Shown: positions 17,322 through 26,770, numbered from the stretch's first letter. The stretch is DNA of 64,000 nt from CAVPKN01 sp963832835 (GCA_963832835.1 CAWHVD010000001.1:186001-250000), one strand, 5' to 3'. Numbers and translations: made by a program. The notes: generated by a model from the letters alone, not told the origin.

Positions 17322-18956
17322 TTAACCCCAGGAATCATCACTACTATCCTCATCTGCTGTAGCTCCTTGTACATCGGCAAATAAAGTTTCTAATTCAACT
17401 CCCGAACGACACAAAGAATCCAAAAACTTTTTCGCTTCTTCCGAGTACTCTTTTAGCTTGGTGTGGCTGCTTGCAGTTTGGGCAGTCTCGATAAATAGAT
17501 CAACCTGATCCTTTAGTAAGGAATATAGCACGCCATTTGAGCCTAAAAGTTCCTTGGAAACATTAAGCTTTAGATCTCTTATATCGCATTGATTATTCCC
17601 ATATTTATATTTTGCCGCCTTGACTACCAAGTCATTAATGAACTTACTTGGTGCCTTATCAATTCCTTGCTGCATCGTTGGAGTTCGATGTAATGCTCCA
17701 CCTCTGCTATATACCACCTGCTTTGGTTCTGCTTCGCCTGTACCATTATTTTCTTTTTTGTATGCCTCAAGCTCGTTATTACGGGCTTTGCATTCCTTTC
17801 TCAGCTCTTCCACTTGCGCCTGAAGTTCGCAAATTTTTATTTGAGCCTGAGCAGTTTGTTCTTTTTCCTGAATATGCACCTGATTGCTTGCTTCTAACGA
17901 GCTGATGCGCGCTTCTAAATCCTTATTCGTTTTATCCAAAGTGGCTTTCGCTTCATCAAAACTTTTCTGTGCTTCAGCTTGTTGTGATCTAAGTTGTTCT
18001 TTTTCCTTAACATGCGCCTGATTGCTTGCTTCTAACGAGCTGATGTGCGCTTTTAATCCCTCATTCGCTTTATCCAAAGTGGCTTTCGTTTCATCAAAAC
18101 TTTTCTGTGCTTCAGCTTGTTGTGATCTAAGTTGTTCTTTTTCCTTAACATGCGCCTGATTGCTTGCTTCTAACGAGCTGATGTGCGCTTTTAATCCCTC
18201 ATTCGCTTTATCCAAAGTGGCTTTCGTTTCATCAAAACTTTTCTGTGCTTCAGCTTGTTGTGATCTAAGTTGTTCTTTTTCCTTAATATGCGCCTGATTG
18301 CTTGCATCTAACGAGCTGATGTGCGCTTTTAATCCTTCATTCGCTTTATCCAAAGTGGCTTTCGCTTCATCCAAATCTTTCTGTGCTTTAGTTAGCTGGG
18401 ATAGGAACTGCACTTTCTCTGTGTTGAGTGTGGCGGCTTCAGCTGTTTTCTCAGCAATAGAGTTTTCCATTTCATCTATTTTTTGAACAAGGGCTTGTAG
18501 AGCTTGTCGTGGTTCTTCTGGTTTAGCACCGCTTTGTTCCAATTGCTGGATTGTTGCCTGAAGTTTCTCAATCGTTACTTGAGCCTGTTCATTTTGTTCT
18601 GATAACACATCAAGGAAGGCCAATTTGGCTCTATCAATATTAGGATCAGGCTGTTGGTTATTTAGAGTGGACTCGGTCTTTACGCTAAATATGATGACCT
18701 CGATGAGCAATCCAATAGCTGCGAGACCTAGGGTAGATTCAATAATTATCTGAGGAATGGGAGCCATGATGATTTCTGGCAGAACATATTGCCCGCCCAT
18801 AGCCATGGCAACAGCTCCTGATAAGCAGAGAAAGGCGAGCACAAGTGCGCTCACTTTAAGAGATGTCTCTTCCCCAGAGAAACTATTCAGGGGGTAATTT
18901 TTGTGTTCTGAGGTTTGAATTTGAGAAGATGAAATAACATCTGAAGTGGAAGCCAT
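17322..18956 (-). CDS. Putative Inc-like protein with long repeated coiled coil
   Basis: 544 residues. After a Ser/Thr-rich N-terminus there are two hydrophobic segments (about 33-53 and 69-91) joined by GGQYVLPEIIMAPIPQ, paralogous to the neighbouring 259-residue protein. From about 105 to 400 it is a continuous coiled coil, with a 46-residue unit (LDKANEGLKAHISSLEASNQ...) repeated about four times, encoded by a 138-bp DNA repeat. The C-terminal 130 residues are a separate soluble domain ending acidic (ADEDSSDDSWG). The hairpin plus coiled coil matches Inc proteins that tether host factors. No signal peptide is seen. The 225 bases between the two paralogues hold nothing recognised. Confidence 0.7.
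   Translation of the reverse strand: MASTSDVISSSQIQTSEHKNYPLNSFSGEETSLKVSALVLAFLCLSGAVAMAMGGQYVLPEIIMAPIPQIIIESTLGLAAIGLLIEVIIFSVKTESTLNNQQPDPNIDRAKLAFLDVLSEQNEQAQVTIEKLQATIQQLEQSGAKPEEPRQALQALVQKIDEMENSIAEKTAEAATLNTEKVQFLSQLTKAQKDLDEAKATLDKANEGLKAHISSLDASNQAHIKEKEQLRSQQAEAQKSFDETKATLDKANEGLKAHISSLEASNQAHVKEKEQLRSQQAEAQKSFDETKATLDKANEGLKAHISSLEASNQAHVKEKEQLRSQQAEAQKSFDEAKATLDKTNKDLEARISSLEASNQVHIQEKEQTAQAQIKICELQAQVEELRKECKARNNELEAYKKENNGTGEAEPKQVVYSRGGALHRTPTMQQGIDKAPSKFINDLVVKAAKYKYGNNQCDIRDLKLNVSKELLGSNGVLYSLLKDQVDLFIETAQTASSHTKLKEYSEEAKKFLDSLCRSGVELETLFADVQGATADEDSSDDSWG
17883..18435 (-). repeat. 138-bp tandem repeat in coiled-coil coding region
   Basis: The motif ATTGCTTGCTTCTAACGAGC recurs at 17883, 18021, 18159 and 18297, an exact 138-bp (46-codon) spacing. 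The two middle units are almost identical, while the outer ones diverge, which suggests recent unit duplication. Coil length is likely variable between strains. Confidence 0.92.
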
Positions 18957-19033
18957 AAAAAATTTACCTTAAGTGATTAAACTGCAAAGAGGCTACTAAA
19001 AAATTCAGATTTTAACAAGCTCTATTTTGATTT

Positions 19034-21085
19034 CTATTTTGATTTGTAGAATGCTCGGAGGCGTTCCAAGACGGCAGAAGAAGACTCAAGAAGCGTCGGG
19101 CACTGCGGAAGACTCTTAAGAAATTTTTTGCCGTATCCTTTGGTAGCCAAACGAGGGTCAAGACAAATCACACAACCTCTATCTTCTTTACTGCGGATCA
19201 AGCGGCCAAACCCTTGTTTAAATTTCACAATGGCCTGAGGAAGCGAATAGTCAAAAAAGGGAGAGCCTCCTTGTTTCGAGATGGCTTCTGACCGGGCCTG
19301 AAATAGCGGGTCACTTGGCACTTTAAAGGGCAGTTTTACAATCACTACACACCGTAGGGCCTCGCCGGCGACATCCACTCCTTCCCAAAACGAATCGGTT
19401 CCAAAAAGAACCCCCTTCATGGATTTGCGAAATTTACTGAGAAGGGTTGACCGACTCTCGTCGCCTTGGCAATACAGGTTGTAATGTTGCTTGTGGAACC
19501 TATCGGCAAGTAAGCGCTCACATTCTCGCAGCATCACATAGGAGGTGAAAAGGACAAAGACTCCTCCACGGCTGATCTCAACAGCTTCCCAGATATGCTC
19601 GGCAGCAGCTTTGGTAAAATGAGGAGAGGACGGATCCGGAAGATCGATAGGAACTGTCAACAGGGTTTGTTCTTGATAATTGAAGGGGCTTGGGTAAATC
19701 CGCTCTTCACTCTTTTCGATCCCTAGCCTGCCTCGGATAAAAGAGAAGGACTGATGTGTAGAAAGGGTTGCGCTACACAGAACAATAGAGGGTAAACGCT
19801 TAAACAAGGCCTCCGAAAGGCGTGCAGAAATTTCCAAATCAGCCGCAATGAGATGAAGATCGGGGGCCATTCCCTCTAACCAGCGGACGATGGTGGGCTC
19901 GAGGGGAGAAAATACAAACGTATAAAGCGTTTCAAAAAAACCTTGAAGGCGCGTGCAAACACCTTTGAGTTCGGCCAAAACGCCTTCGCATTTGCTATCT
20001 AATTGAGTATTGTCCATATGCTTCAGTTTCCCCTCCAGGAGCAGAACGGATTGGAGAAACCTTTTTGCTTCTTCATAAACCGTAGCCACTGTCGGCTGCA
20101 CTTGGCTGATCCACAATGGATCGCTCAGATGATGCTCACGGATTCGACATTTGTCTTCTTGCCTGTGCCGCGCAAAATAGGCTGAGAGGGCTTCAAAGGC
20201 TTTATTGACGCCGTCCACGATATTCCGTTTCTCTGCGGGCAGGAAAATTGTAAGCGATTCTGCAAGCACATTCCCTTCAGGATAGGCTTCACACACCTTT
20301 GCATAGAGAGTAACCAGCTTCCCTGTCCCTCTGTCTGAATAGAGCCGTCCTAAATAGTGGATAATCCCTCTACGACTAGCACTTTCGGCAAAATACTGGG
20401 TCGCCACATCTTCACAATGGTGCGCTTCATCTAGGACCAGCCGTTTGTAAGCCGGCAAGATAGCGGCTCCTTCATAACTATCACCCTCGGCACGGATTGC
20501 CAGGTCAGCAAACAGTAAGTGGTGGTTTGCGATAATAAGGTGAGCATCTGCCATCTCTTTGCGCGCTTTAAAGAAAAAACACTCTTTGTAGTGTGGACAT
20601 TTGACATGGGTACAGCTTTCCGACTCTGCCCCTACCTGCTCCCATAAATCGTTTGAAGGCACGATGGGCAATTCACTTTTTGATCCCTCGATCGTGGTTG
20701 TAGACCATGTAAGCAGGGACTCGGGTACTTCTCCTTGAGCATCGTGAAGTTTGCGCAAGCAGACGTAGTTATGCATCCCTTTAGCCAAAACAGCCTTGAC
20801 CTCTAGACCTAACGCATCGATGAGAAAGGGAATATCTTTTTGGATCAGTTGTTCTTGGAGCGCAATAGTATGGGTCGCAATGACTGTTGGCTCCCCTTTT
20901 TCCATAGCCCACAAGATGGCTGGGATAAGGTAGGCAAGGCTTTTTCCGGTGCCAGTGCCGGCTTCGATCAGGTAGGTGCGCTCTTCATCATAAGCTGTGT
21001 AGACATCTTGGAACATTTGAAGCTGTCCCGGACGCACCTCGAATCCTTGCAGCTTCTTCGCAATCTTCTCAAAATAGACATTCAC
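19034..21085 (-). CDS. dinG: DinG/YoaA-family ATP-dependent DNA helicase
   Basis: 683 residues of the XPD-like superfamily 2 helicases. Motif I is EAGTGTGKSLAYLIPA, the DEAH box is LVLDEAHHCED, and the last motifs are FGTDSFWEGVDV and GFGRLIRSKEDRG. Cysteines in YVCLRKL and CTHVKCPHYKEC fit the iron-sulfur cluster insert. There is no N-terminal exonuclease domain. The enzyme unwinds DNA 5' to 3' and acts on replication-transcription conflicts and damaged forks. It stands alone between the Inc-like pair and rpoD. Confidence 0.92.
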   Translation of the reverse strand: MNVYFEKIAKKLQGFEVRPGQLQMFQDVYTAYDEERTYLIEAGTGTGKSLAYLIPAILWAMEKGEPTVIATHTIALQEQLIQKDIPFLIDALGLEVKAVLAKGMHNYVCLRKLHDAQGEVPESLLTWSTTTIEGSKSELPIVPSNDLWEQVGAESESCTHVKCPHYKECFFFKARKEMADAHLIIANHHLLFADLAIRAEGDSYEGAAILPAYKRLVLDEAHHCEDVATQYFAESASRRGIIHYLGRLYSDRGTGKLVTLYAKVCEAYPEGNVLAESLTIFLPAEKRNIVDGVNKAFEALSAYFARHRQEDKCRIREHHLSDPLWISQVQPTVATVYEEAKRFLQSVLLLEGKLKHMDNTQLDSKCEGVLAELKGVCTRLQGFFETLYTFVFSPLEPTIVRWLEGMAPDLHLIAADLEISARLSEALFKRLPSIVLCSATLSTHQSFSFIRGRLGIEKSEERIYPSPFNYQEQTLLTVPIDLPDPSSPHFTKAAAEHIWEAVEISRGGVFVLFTSYVMLRECERLLADRFHKQHYNLYCQGDESRSTLLSKFRKSMKGVLFGTDSFWEGVDVAGEALRCVVIVKLPFKVPSDPLFQARSEAISKQGGSPFFDYSLPQAIVKFKQGFGRLIRSKEDRGCVICLDPRLATKGYGKKFLKSLPQCPTLLESSSAVLERLRAFYKSK

Positions 21086-21166
21086 ACATTCAACCTGTCA
21101 GATCATTCAACGCAAAGCCGCAAAGACACAAACTCGAGTTTAGCATTAAAGCTGAGCCCCTATTAG

Positions 21167-21215
21167 GCTTGTCGCAGCCCTTCAGGATGCAAGACATTAA
21201 CTACCAATACCCAGG
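21167..21215 (+). repeat. Partial copy of the GTCGCAGCCCT palindromic repeat
   Basis: GCTTGTCGCAGCCCTTCAGG followed by AATACCCAGGGCAACTC. It matches the first part of the fuller copies at 47292 and 61907 but lacks the second half of the palindrome. It lies in the gap between rpoD and the dinG-type gene. Confidence 0.75.
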
Positions 21216-21276
21216 GCAACTCAAGACAAAGAAGGATACGTTCTACTATCTCTTTGCGTTGAATTTCTACTAATGA

Positions 21277-22932
21277 TCACTCACTTTCAAGAAGATCAAG
21301 AAAAGCTCGGAGTTGCTTAGAACGGATAGGATGGCGCATTTTGCGCAGGGCCTTAGCTTCAATCTGCCGAATCCTTTCACGCGTCACATTAAATGCGACT
21401 CCCACCTCTTCAAGGGTCTTGGGTTTGCCATCGAGAAGACCAAAGCGTTGGATCAAAACAATGCGTTCACGATCTGTGAGCGTCGTCAAGACTTCATTCA
21501 TTTTGTCTTTCAAGATGGAGTAGCCGGTCGCTTCTGCGGGTGATTCGACACCTGTGTCTTCGAGGAAATCGCCAAATTGGCTCTCTCCTCCCTCACCTAC
21601 TTCAGCTTGCAGGGAAATCGGATGCTGCGCGATTTTATAAATTTCGCGCACACGCTCCGGAGTCAGCCCAAGCTCATTGGCTAATTCTTCCGGTGTAGGC
21701 TCGCGTCCTGTTTCCATCATGAGTTTTTTCGCACCACGGAGCACTTTATTGATCGTCTCGATCATATGAACCGGGATCCGGATGGTTCTAGCTTGATCGG
21801 CAATCGCACGCGTCACAGCCTGACGAATCCACCAGGTGGCATAGGTAGAGAATTTATACCCACGGCGGTATTCAAATTTTTCAACCGCTTTCATCAAACC
21901 CATATTCCCTTCCTGAATCAAATCGAGAAAGGAAAGTCCGCGGTTGGTATATTTTTTTGCGATCGAGATTACGAGCCGGAGATTAGATTCGACCATCTCA
22001 CGCTTTGCTTCCTGGCTCTTGTCCATCCACCGTTGCAACATCCGGACATCTTTTTTGAACTCATCGAGTGTTCTGCCGGCAGAAAGTTCTCGCCTACCTA
22101 GCTTGCGCTTAGCAGCAGCAAGCTTAGCTGCTGCGAATTTATTGCGCTCAGCACGTGCTTTGAGCTCGTTGATCTCTTTTTCAAGAGCCAAGAAACGATC
22201 GTACCCTTTGAAGACCACTTCACCAAAATCTTCGATGATATTGTGACGGCAATGGGCGCGGTGTAAGTAAGCCTGAGTACGGATGCGACCTTTTTCGATC
22301 TCTTCATTGATCTGGGCTTCTTGTGCCTTGGTAATATTGGGCACCTTCAAAGAGAGTAGATGCTTTTCAAGCACTTGATCTTCGCTACGGAGCAAATCGG
22401 CAAGCTTGGGAAGCAGCTTGAGGTACTTAGCCTTGTCCTCAACTTCCTTTTCGGAGATGATTTTGTCGAAGCGGTCTTTACCACTGATCAAATAGCCCGC
22501 AATCGAAATGGCCTCTTTGGCAGAGTAGCGGAACCTCAGGATAATTCTCTCGATTTGGATTTGGGCCTTTTCGATCCGTTTAGAGATCTCGACCTCTTCC
22601 TCGCGCGTCAGCAGCGGAACCGAGCCCATCTCTTTCAGATACATCCTGACAGGGTCGTCCGGAGTCCCTTCGGCCCTCTTGGCAATCCCTTCAAGCTCTT
22701 TTGCTTCTTTTTTCTTTTCTTTTTGACGCTCAACTTCAGATTGGTTAAGCACTTGAATGTCCATGCCGGACAAAAAGATCAAAACTTGATCTATTTGTTC
22801 GGGGGTGTCAAAGCTCATCGGGAGAACTTCGTTGATCTCCTCGTACGTGATGTACCCCTGCTCTTTAGCAGTGGCTACGAGCTCGTCCATCTTTTGCTGG
22901 AATTCGTCGTTGGGCTCTTTTACTTTCTTCAT
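21277..22932 (-). CDS. rpoD: RNA polymerase primary sigma factor (sigma-70/sigma-66)
   Basis: 551 residues. Region 1.2 (DDPVRMYLKEMGSVPLLTREEEVEI), region 2 (NMGLMKAVEKFEYRRGYKFSTYATWWIRQAV), region 3 and region 4.2 (TLEEVGVAFNVTRERIRQIEAKALRKMRHP) are all present. It directs most transcription from -10/-35 promoters. Region 1.1 is short but recognisable (VATAKEQGYITYEEINEVLP). The gene is divergent from a CoiA-like gene with about 58 nt between starts. From memory, chlamydial rpoD also lies near rpsT, as here. Confidence 0.98.
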   Translation of the reverse strand: MKKVKEPNDEFQQKMDELVATAKEQGYITYEEINEVLPMSFDTPEQIDQVLIFLSGMDIQVLNQSEVERQKEKKKEAKELEGIAKRAEGTPDDPVRMYLKEMGSVPLLTREEEVEISKRIEKAQIQIERIILRFRYSAKEAISIAGYLISGKDRFDKIISEKEVEDKAKYLKLLPKLADLLRSEDQVLEKHLLSLKVPNITKAQEAQINEEIEKGRIRTQAYLHRAHCRHNIIEDFGEVVFKGYDRFLALEKEINELKARAERNKFAAAKLAAAKRKLGRRELSAGRTLDEFKKDVRMLQRWMDKSQEAKREMVESNLRLVISIAKKYTNRGLSFLDLIQEGNMGLMKAVEKFEYRRGYKFSTYATWWIRQAVTRAIADQARTIRIPVHMIETINKVLRGAKKLMMETGREPTPEELANELGLTPERVREIYKIAQHPISLQAEVGEGGESQFGDFLEDTGVESPAEATGYSILKDKMNEVLTTLTDRERIVLIQRFGLLDGKPKTLEEVGVAFNVTRERIRQIEAKALRKMRHPIRSKQLRAFLDLLESE

Positions 22933-22990
22933 GAATGAATTAAAAAATATTTCGTGTAGTTTAGTATACTCTAACGTCCATAAGTACGCT

Positions 22991-23761
22991 ATGCAAATCT
23001 ATGCACTCGATCACAACTCCCGTTCTGTCCATGCCAGAGCAGCTGAGCGCGGCATCAGCTATACATGCCCCGAATGCTCCAAAGAGGTCCGGATGCGAGG
23101 GGGGCTTTCAAGACAGCCCCACTTCTACCATCTTATTGCCACATCTTGCATTTTGCAGGGCAAATCTTTGGCACATTTACAAATTCAGTGCGCCCTACAA
23201 AGCATGCTTTTCCCTGAGCAAACCCTGCTTGAGCACCGGTTCCCTCAAATCGCGAGGGTGGCAGACCTCGTGTGGCCGGCTCAAAAATTGATCTTCGAAG
23301 TGCAGGTCTCCCCCATCCAAGCCGCAGAAGTGCTGGCTCGCAACCGGGACTACGCCAAAGAGGGCTACCGAGTTGTCTGGATTTTACATGACAGTAGGTT
23401 CAACCGCTCCCACGTCACAGGAGCCGAAGTGGCCCTCCGCTTTTCTCCTCACTACTTTACCAATATAAACGCTTTTGGGAAGGGCTTTTTTTACGACCAG
23501 TATGCCCATTTCCATTTTAAGCGGCGCAAAGAGCACTCCAACCGCTTTCCCGTTCGCTTCAAACGCACATTCCCTATCAACTGTAAGCAACTTCCAAGCC
23601 ATTTCCCTGATTCGCGTAAACAATGGCCTTTTTCCTTCGAAGGCGACCTTTTTCAACAAAAAATTGACTGGAAGCCTCCATCTAAACCCTCCTGGACTCT
23701 GTTTCTACGCCGCTTTTTCCGCTCCCTCCACCATCTCCTCCTCGAAAAAACCACTTATTAG
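22991..23761 (+). CDS. CoiA-like competence protein (predicted nuclease)
   Basis: 256 residues from ATG 22991 (MQIYALDHNSRSVHARAAERG). The open frame extends upstream into rpoD, but that part is an antisense shadow. The CoiA pattern is visible: an N-terminal zinc-finger-like YTCPEC, then a PD-(D/E)XK-like core with D92 (RVADLVW) and E103-x-Q105 (IFEVQVS), followed by RNRDYAKEGYRVVWILHD. CoiA acts in natural competence, helping process or recombine incoming single-stranded DNA. The C-terminus is basic. It converges with the next gene and overlaps it by 4 nt. Confidence 0.8.
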   Translation: MQIYALDHNSRSVHARAAERGISYTCPECSKEVRMRGGLSRQPHFYHLIATSCILQGKSLAHLQIQCALQSMLFPEQTLLEHRFPQIARVADLVWPAQKLIFEVQVSPIQAAEVLARNRDYAKEGYRVVWILHDSRFNRSHVTGAEVALRFSPHYFTNINAFGKGFFYDQYAHFHFKRRKEHSNRFPVRFKRTFPINCKQLPSHFPDSRKQWPFSFEGDLFQQKIDWKPPSKPSWTLFLRRFFRSLHHLLLEKTTY

Positions 23762-25017
23762 TTAGAAGTTAGAATGCCGATGACATGGTGGGCAAAGGGA
23801 CCTTTACCTATCAATCCCATATAGCAATCTACTGCCTGGGGTTGATTAGCCCGATTTATGATAGAGAGTTTCAAAGAAAATTCTTTCATCGCTTTGATTT
23901 TTCCTAGCGCCTCGCCCCATTCGAGATAGCCGCGCACCACCAGACGAGGAAACTCTTTCATGAATTTTTCCTGACTCCAACCGGTCAATCCTTTCACGCC
24001 AGGGCTCACAAATAAAAATTTCTTTTCAGTTAGGGAGTAAATAAAGACCACTCCGCCGGTTTCGTCTTTAAAACTATCGAATAATCGACGCCGATCTACA
24101 GCATAGCCCTCTAGAGAGGGATCGAGGAAACGGGGTGATTTCCCTCCCACGTATCCTAAATGATCGACACCTGTAAGGTGCTCTGCCTTTTCAATATACC
24201 GATGAAGCTGAATCGAAAAATCATAAGGAGTCCTAGGGGTATGGCTCATAGACGCATAACGCTCATGTTCAGATACCCCCAATCTCTCATCTAAAGGCCC
24301 GTGTTTGATTGGGGCCTCTAGCTGAAGTAGGCTTCTGATCTCAAAGACCTGGTCACGTACCTTCACTTCTAGATTGGTGATATAGCGATGTTTTTTCTCA
24401 ATGATCATCCTCTGCTCAGCAATCGTTTTTTGGTATTCGGTGATGAGCGATTCTTTATGCTCTAACTTCTTTTGTCCCTCCAATTGAGATTGTTTCGCCT
24501 CCTCCTCCAGACAGCGATATTCCTGGCGCAAATCTTCAAATTCGAGATAGGCAAGACGCATCTGCTCGAGCTTCTTATCCATATCAAATTGAAGCTGTCC
24601 TACCTCTTCTTTACTTTTGGCCACCGACGATTGCATGAGACTGATCTGATGTTCGTACCCTGTCCGGGTCTTCTCAAGTTCATCGGCAAGGCGCTGGATC
24701 TCGTTTTCATATCTTTGGATTTGAGAAAGAGGTAAACCTTCAGGAAAATCGTTTAGCCTCCCTAAGCGCGTTTGAACGAGCAAAGAGACCGACCTTTGCA
24801 TTTTCCTCTCCCAGAGTTGAAGCAAAAACCAGCCACCTCCTGCGCCTAAAACAGCCGAGAGTAAACCAATCACAAAAATGCCCCGTGCGCCCATCATGGC
24901 TCCAAAACTGGCGACCACCCCAACGGGTACAAGCAGGCATGTCATGAGAGAAATGTAGACCGTTTTGCGCGTCAATGACACAAACGACTTTCTGGAATAC
25001 TCAATTTCGCTGTTCAT
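23758..25017 (-). CDS. Membrane protein with coiled coil and PAS-like C-terminal domain
   Basis: 419 residues: two hydrophobic helices (about 17-36 and 44-66), a coiled coil from about 95 to 230 with many Glu/Gln/Lys heptads, then a PAS-like domain (about 310-410) with FLFVSPGVKGLTGWSQEKFM. That is the usual PAS start, in which the sensor reads 'what happened at the last step'. No kinase or output domain follows. It sits between rpoD and rpsT and may correspond to the membrane protein I recall there in Chlamydia (CT616), by position only. A sensing or envelope-scaffold role is possible. Confidence 0.6.
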   Translation of the reverse strand: MNSEIEYSRKSFVSLTRKTVYISLMTCLLVPVGVVASFGAMMGARGIFVIGLLSAVLGAGGGWFLLQLWERKMQRSVSLLVQTRLGRLNDFPEGLPLSQIQRYENEIQRLADELEKTRTGYEHQISLMQSSVAKSKEEVGQLQFDMDKKLEQMRLAYLEFEDLRQEYRCLEEEAKQSQLEGQKKLEHKESLITEYQKTIAEQRMIIEKKHRYITNLEVKVRDQVFEIRSLLQLEAPIKHGPLDERLGVSEHERYASMSHTPRTPYDFSIQLHRYIEKAEHLTGVDHLGYVGGKSPRFLDPSLEGYAVDRRRLFDSFKDETGGVVFIYSLTEKKFLFVSPGVKGLTGWSQEKFMKEFPRLVVRGYLEWGEALGKIKAMKEFSLKLSIINRANQPQAVDCYMGLIGKGPFAHHVIGILTSN

Positions 25018-25053
25018 GAACCTAGAATTACAGATCTTTATAGGGAATCTATA

Positions 25054-25956
25054 TCACAAGGAGCCAAGAATCGAAATCAGAATTTTCAGACGACTGACTG
25101 TTAACTTAGGTTTTCGTGGATCTTTAGCAGATAACGGCTCGATACATACAAAAGAAGCGCCGGCAGGATGCCAGAGCTGAAAGGAGTTTTCTGTATTGTC
25201 ACAAGTGTACATCACCTGCACTCTATGACTGGCGCAAGCGAGCTCTACTTGCGCATGCATCGGATCGGGGAAGGGATGAAAACCAAAATCGGTGTCAGCA
25301 TCAAGCGGGTAGGTTAAGGTATGATCGACACCATAGTTCCACGTGGAAGGGATGGGCTTGAACGCTGACTTTTCTACATAATGATCCTGCACACGACAAG
25401 TGATCGTTCCTTTGCCATGCGTCAGGGCATAATAAGTATGCAATCCTACGACAGACTCGGTGTCACTTTTTACAGATAAGTCGATTTCCAATCCTGAGGC
25501 CACAAATTTTGCCCGGTAGCGCATGACAAAATCCTGTCCTTCCAAATCTTTCAATAGAGAGCCGTTCCATTCTTGTGAACCTGTCAAGACTGCCTGGATC
25601 TCACCCTCCGAGACGGACTCTATTTTCCAAGGCGCATAGCGACCTATACCGTGCGAGAATGGCTCCTGGCTTCCTCTAATCTTAGCATGGGCAATATGAG
25701 GGAAAAGCTCTTCATGCTTAATAGGAGGAATCACATCGGGATTCCGATGGTGAAAATGTGGGCCAATCAAGGCTCCAAGTCCGGCATACCGTTGTTCGAA
25801 TAGGGGTTTGGTTGTTTGATCAATGACCTCTAGCCCCTCTCTTTGGTAGCTGAGCATGTTCATACCCTTTTCAGGATTAAAACATGCCATAAGCGATGCG
25901 CCGTCCACGCCCGTTCCACGAATCCAAACCTCTGATCCTATCTGTGTTTTATCCAT
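25054..25956 (-). CDS. Aldose 1-epimerase-like (galactose mutarotase fold) protein
   Basis: 300 residues with the family's pattern: GALIGPHFHHRNPDV near 65, GLHTYYALTHG near 170, LDADTDFGFHP, and a C-terminal LWHPAGASFVCIEPLSAKDPR, in which the Glu fits the catalytic base position. Enzymes of this fold interconvert sugar anomers. This protein is divergent, so binding without catalysis is possible. Its start overlaps the end of the small membrane protein gene upstream by 8 nt, so they are in one operon. Confidence 0.7.
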   Translation of the reverse strand: MDKTQIGSEVWIRGTGVDGASLMACFNPEKGMNMLSYQREGLEVIDQTTKPLFEQRYAGLGALIGPHFHHRNPDVIPPIKHEELFPHIAHAKIRGSQEPFSHGIGRYAPWKIESVSEGEIQAVLTGSQEWNGSLLKDLEGQDFVMRYRAKFVASGLEIDLSVKSDTESVVGLHTYYALTHGKGTITCRVQDHYVEKSAFKPIPSTWNYGVDHTLTYPLDADTDFGFHPFPDPMHAQVELACASHRVQVMYTCDNTENSFQLWHPAGASFVCIEPLSAKDPRKPKLTVSRLKILISILGSL

Positions 25957-26395
25957 GTTCTTTGAACCTCATATATACTGCTAAAATGAAAAAATAAAAG
26001 ACCAACAACAGGAGTACCGCTGCCGAAAGAGTACGTTTTATAGGAAAATATTTCTCTATAACGCTCTTGTCAGGATGTCCGGGGTCGAGCCAGGCCGACC
26101 ATTTTTGTTTTGCAAAGCGTGTTTTCGCCTCGTTAGCTGCCCATGGGTTGGGATAAATCCCCCCTACTTGACCTTGCCCCATATAATTTTTTCCTTGATA
26201 AGCATACACGTAATGGGCCACCACGGCAAATTGATCCGACTTGATCTCTTGGACTTGCCACCGATCAACTGCTACTTCCGCGCGGACGTTAAGCTGAAGG
26301 TAGTCATACAAATCATAACTTGCCCTGATGATAAACCAGATGGCAACAAGCGCGACAACGAGTATAAAAAGGATCCAAATAGCTTTTCTGTACAC
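25949..26395 (-). CDS. DUF3592-like small membrane protein
   Basis: 148 residues with one hydrophobic helix at each end (about 6-24 and 119-140) and an extracytoplasmic middle. The middle contains YVYAYQGKNYMGQGQV and WLDPGHPDKSVIEKYFPIK, resembling the YxYxVxGxxY and YxPxNPxxS features I associate with DUF3592 proteins. Function unknown. It is the first gene of a two-gene operon with the epimerase-like gene and is divergent from rpsT. Confidence 0.6.
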   Translation of the reverse strand: MYRKAIWILFILVVALVAIWFIIRASYDLYDYLQLNVRAEVAVDRWQVQEIKSDQFAVVAHYVYAYQGKNYMGQGQVGGIYPNPWAANEAKTRFAKQKWSAWLDPGHPDKSVIEKYFPIKRTLSAAVLLLLVFYFFILAVYMRFKEHG

Positions 26396-26470
26396 ATTTT
26401 AGATATAGCATAGACAGAATTATTACAGGTCGGGTATTATGCCACTCCATATCTATAATCAGGTACCCAA

Positions 26471-26755
26471 ATGGCCAAAGAAAAAGAAGTAAAGAAGAAA
26501 GTTAAGCGCCCTACAGCTCTCAAAAGAGATATCCGGTCCGAGAGAATGCGCTTGATTAATAAATCTTTTAAATCAAATGTACGCACCACAGTGCGCTCTT
26601 TTGAAGATGCTCTCAAATCAAAAGATAAACCTCGCATTCAAGAGGCTCTCAATACCTTTTACAGCGTCATGGATAAAGGTGTTAAGCGGGGCGTTTACAA
26701 AACAAATAAAGCTTCCCGTCTCAAGTCACGCGCTTTCCAAAAAATCAGCGTTTAA
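26471..26755 (+). CDS. rpsT: 30S ribosomal protein S20
   Basis: 94 residues, highly basic and helical: KKKVKRPTALKRDIRSERMR, then FYSVMDKGVKRGVYKTNKASRLKSR, the S20 signature. It binds 16S rRNA early in 30S assembly. An AGGT ribosome-binding sequence lies just before the ATG. A terminator-like hairpin follows at 26771. Confidence 0.96.
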   Translation: MAKEKEVKKKVKRPTALKRDIRSERMRLINKSFKSNVRTTVRSFEDALKSKDKPRIQEALNTFYSVMDKGVKRGVYKTNKASRLKSRAFQKISV

Positions 26756-26770
26756 AAGCTCCTTTCAAAA

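Noticed and set aside
17883..18435. Regularly spaced repeats that could suggest a CRISPR array
   Set aside because: The 138-bp spacing equals 46 codons of a coiled coil and there are no unrelated spacers. The 126-bp array at 32.5 kb is likewise protein coding. No CRISPR array was seen in the window.
22800..22990. Upstream part of the CoiA-like frame
   Set aside because: It is antisense to the rpoD start and has no family similarity; the ATG at 22991 fits the family.
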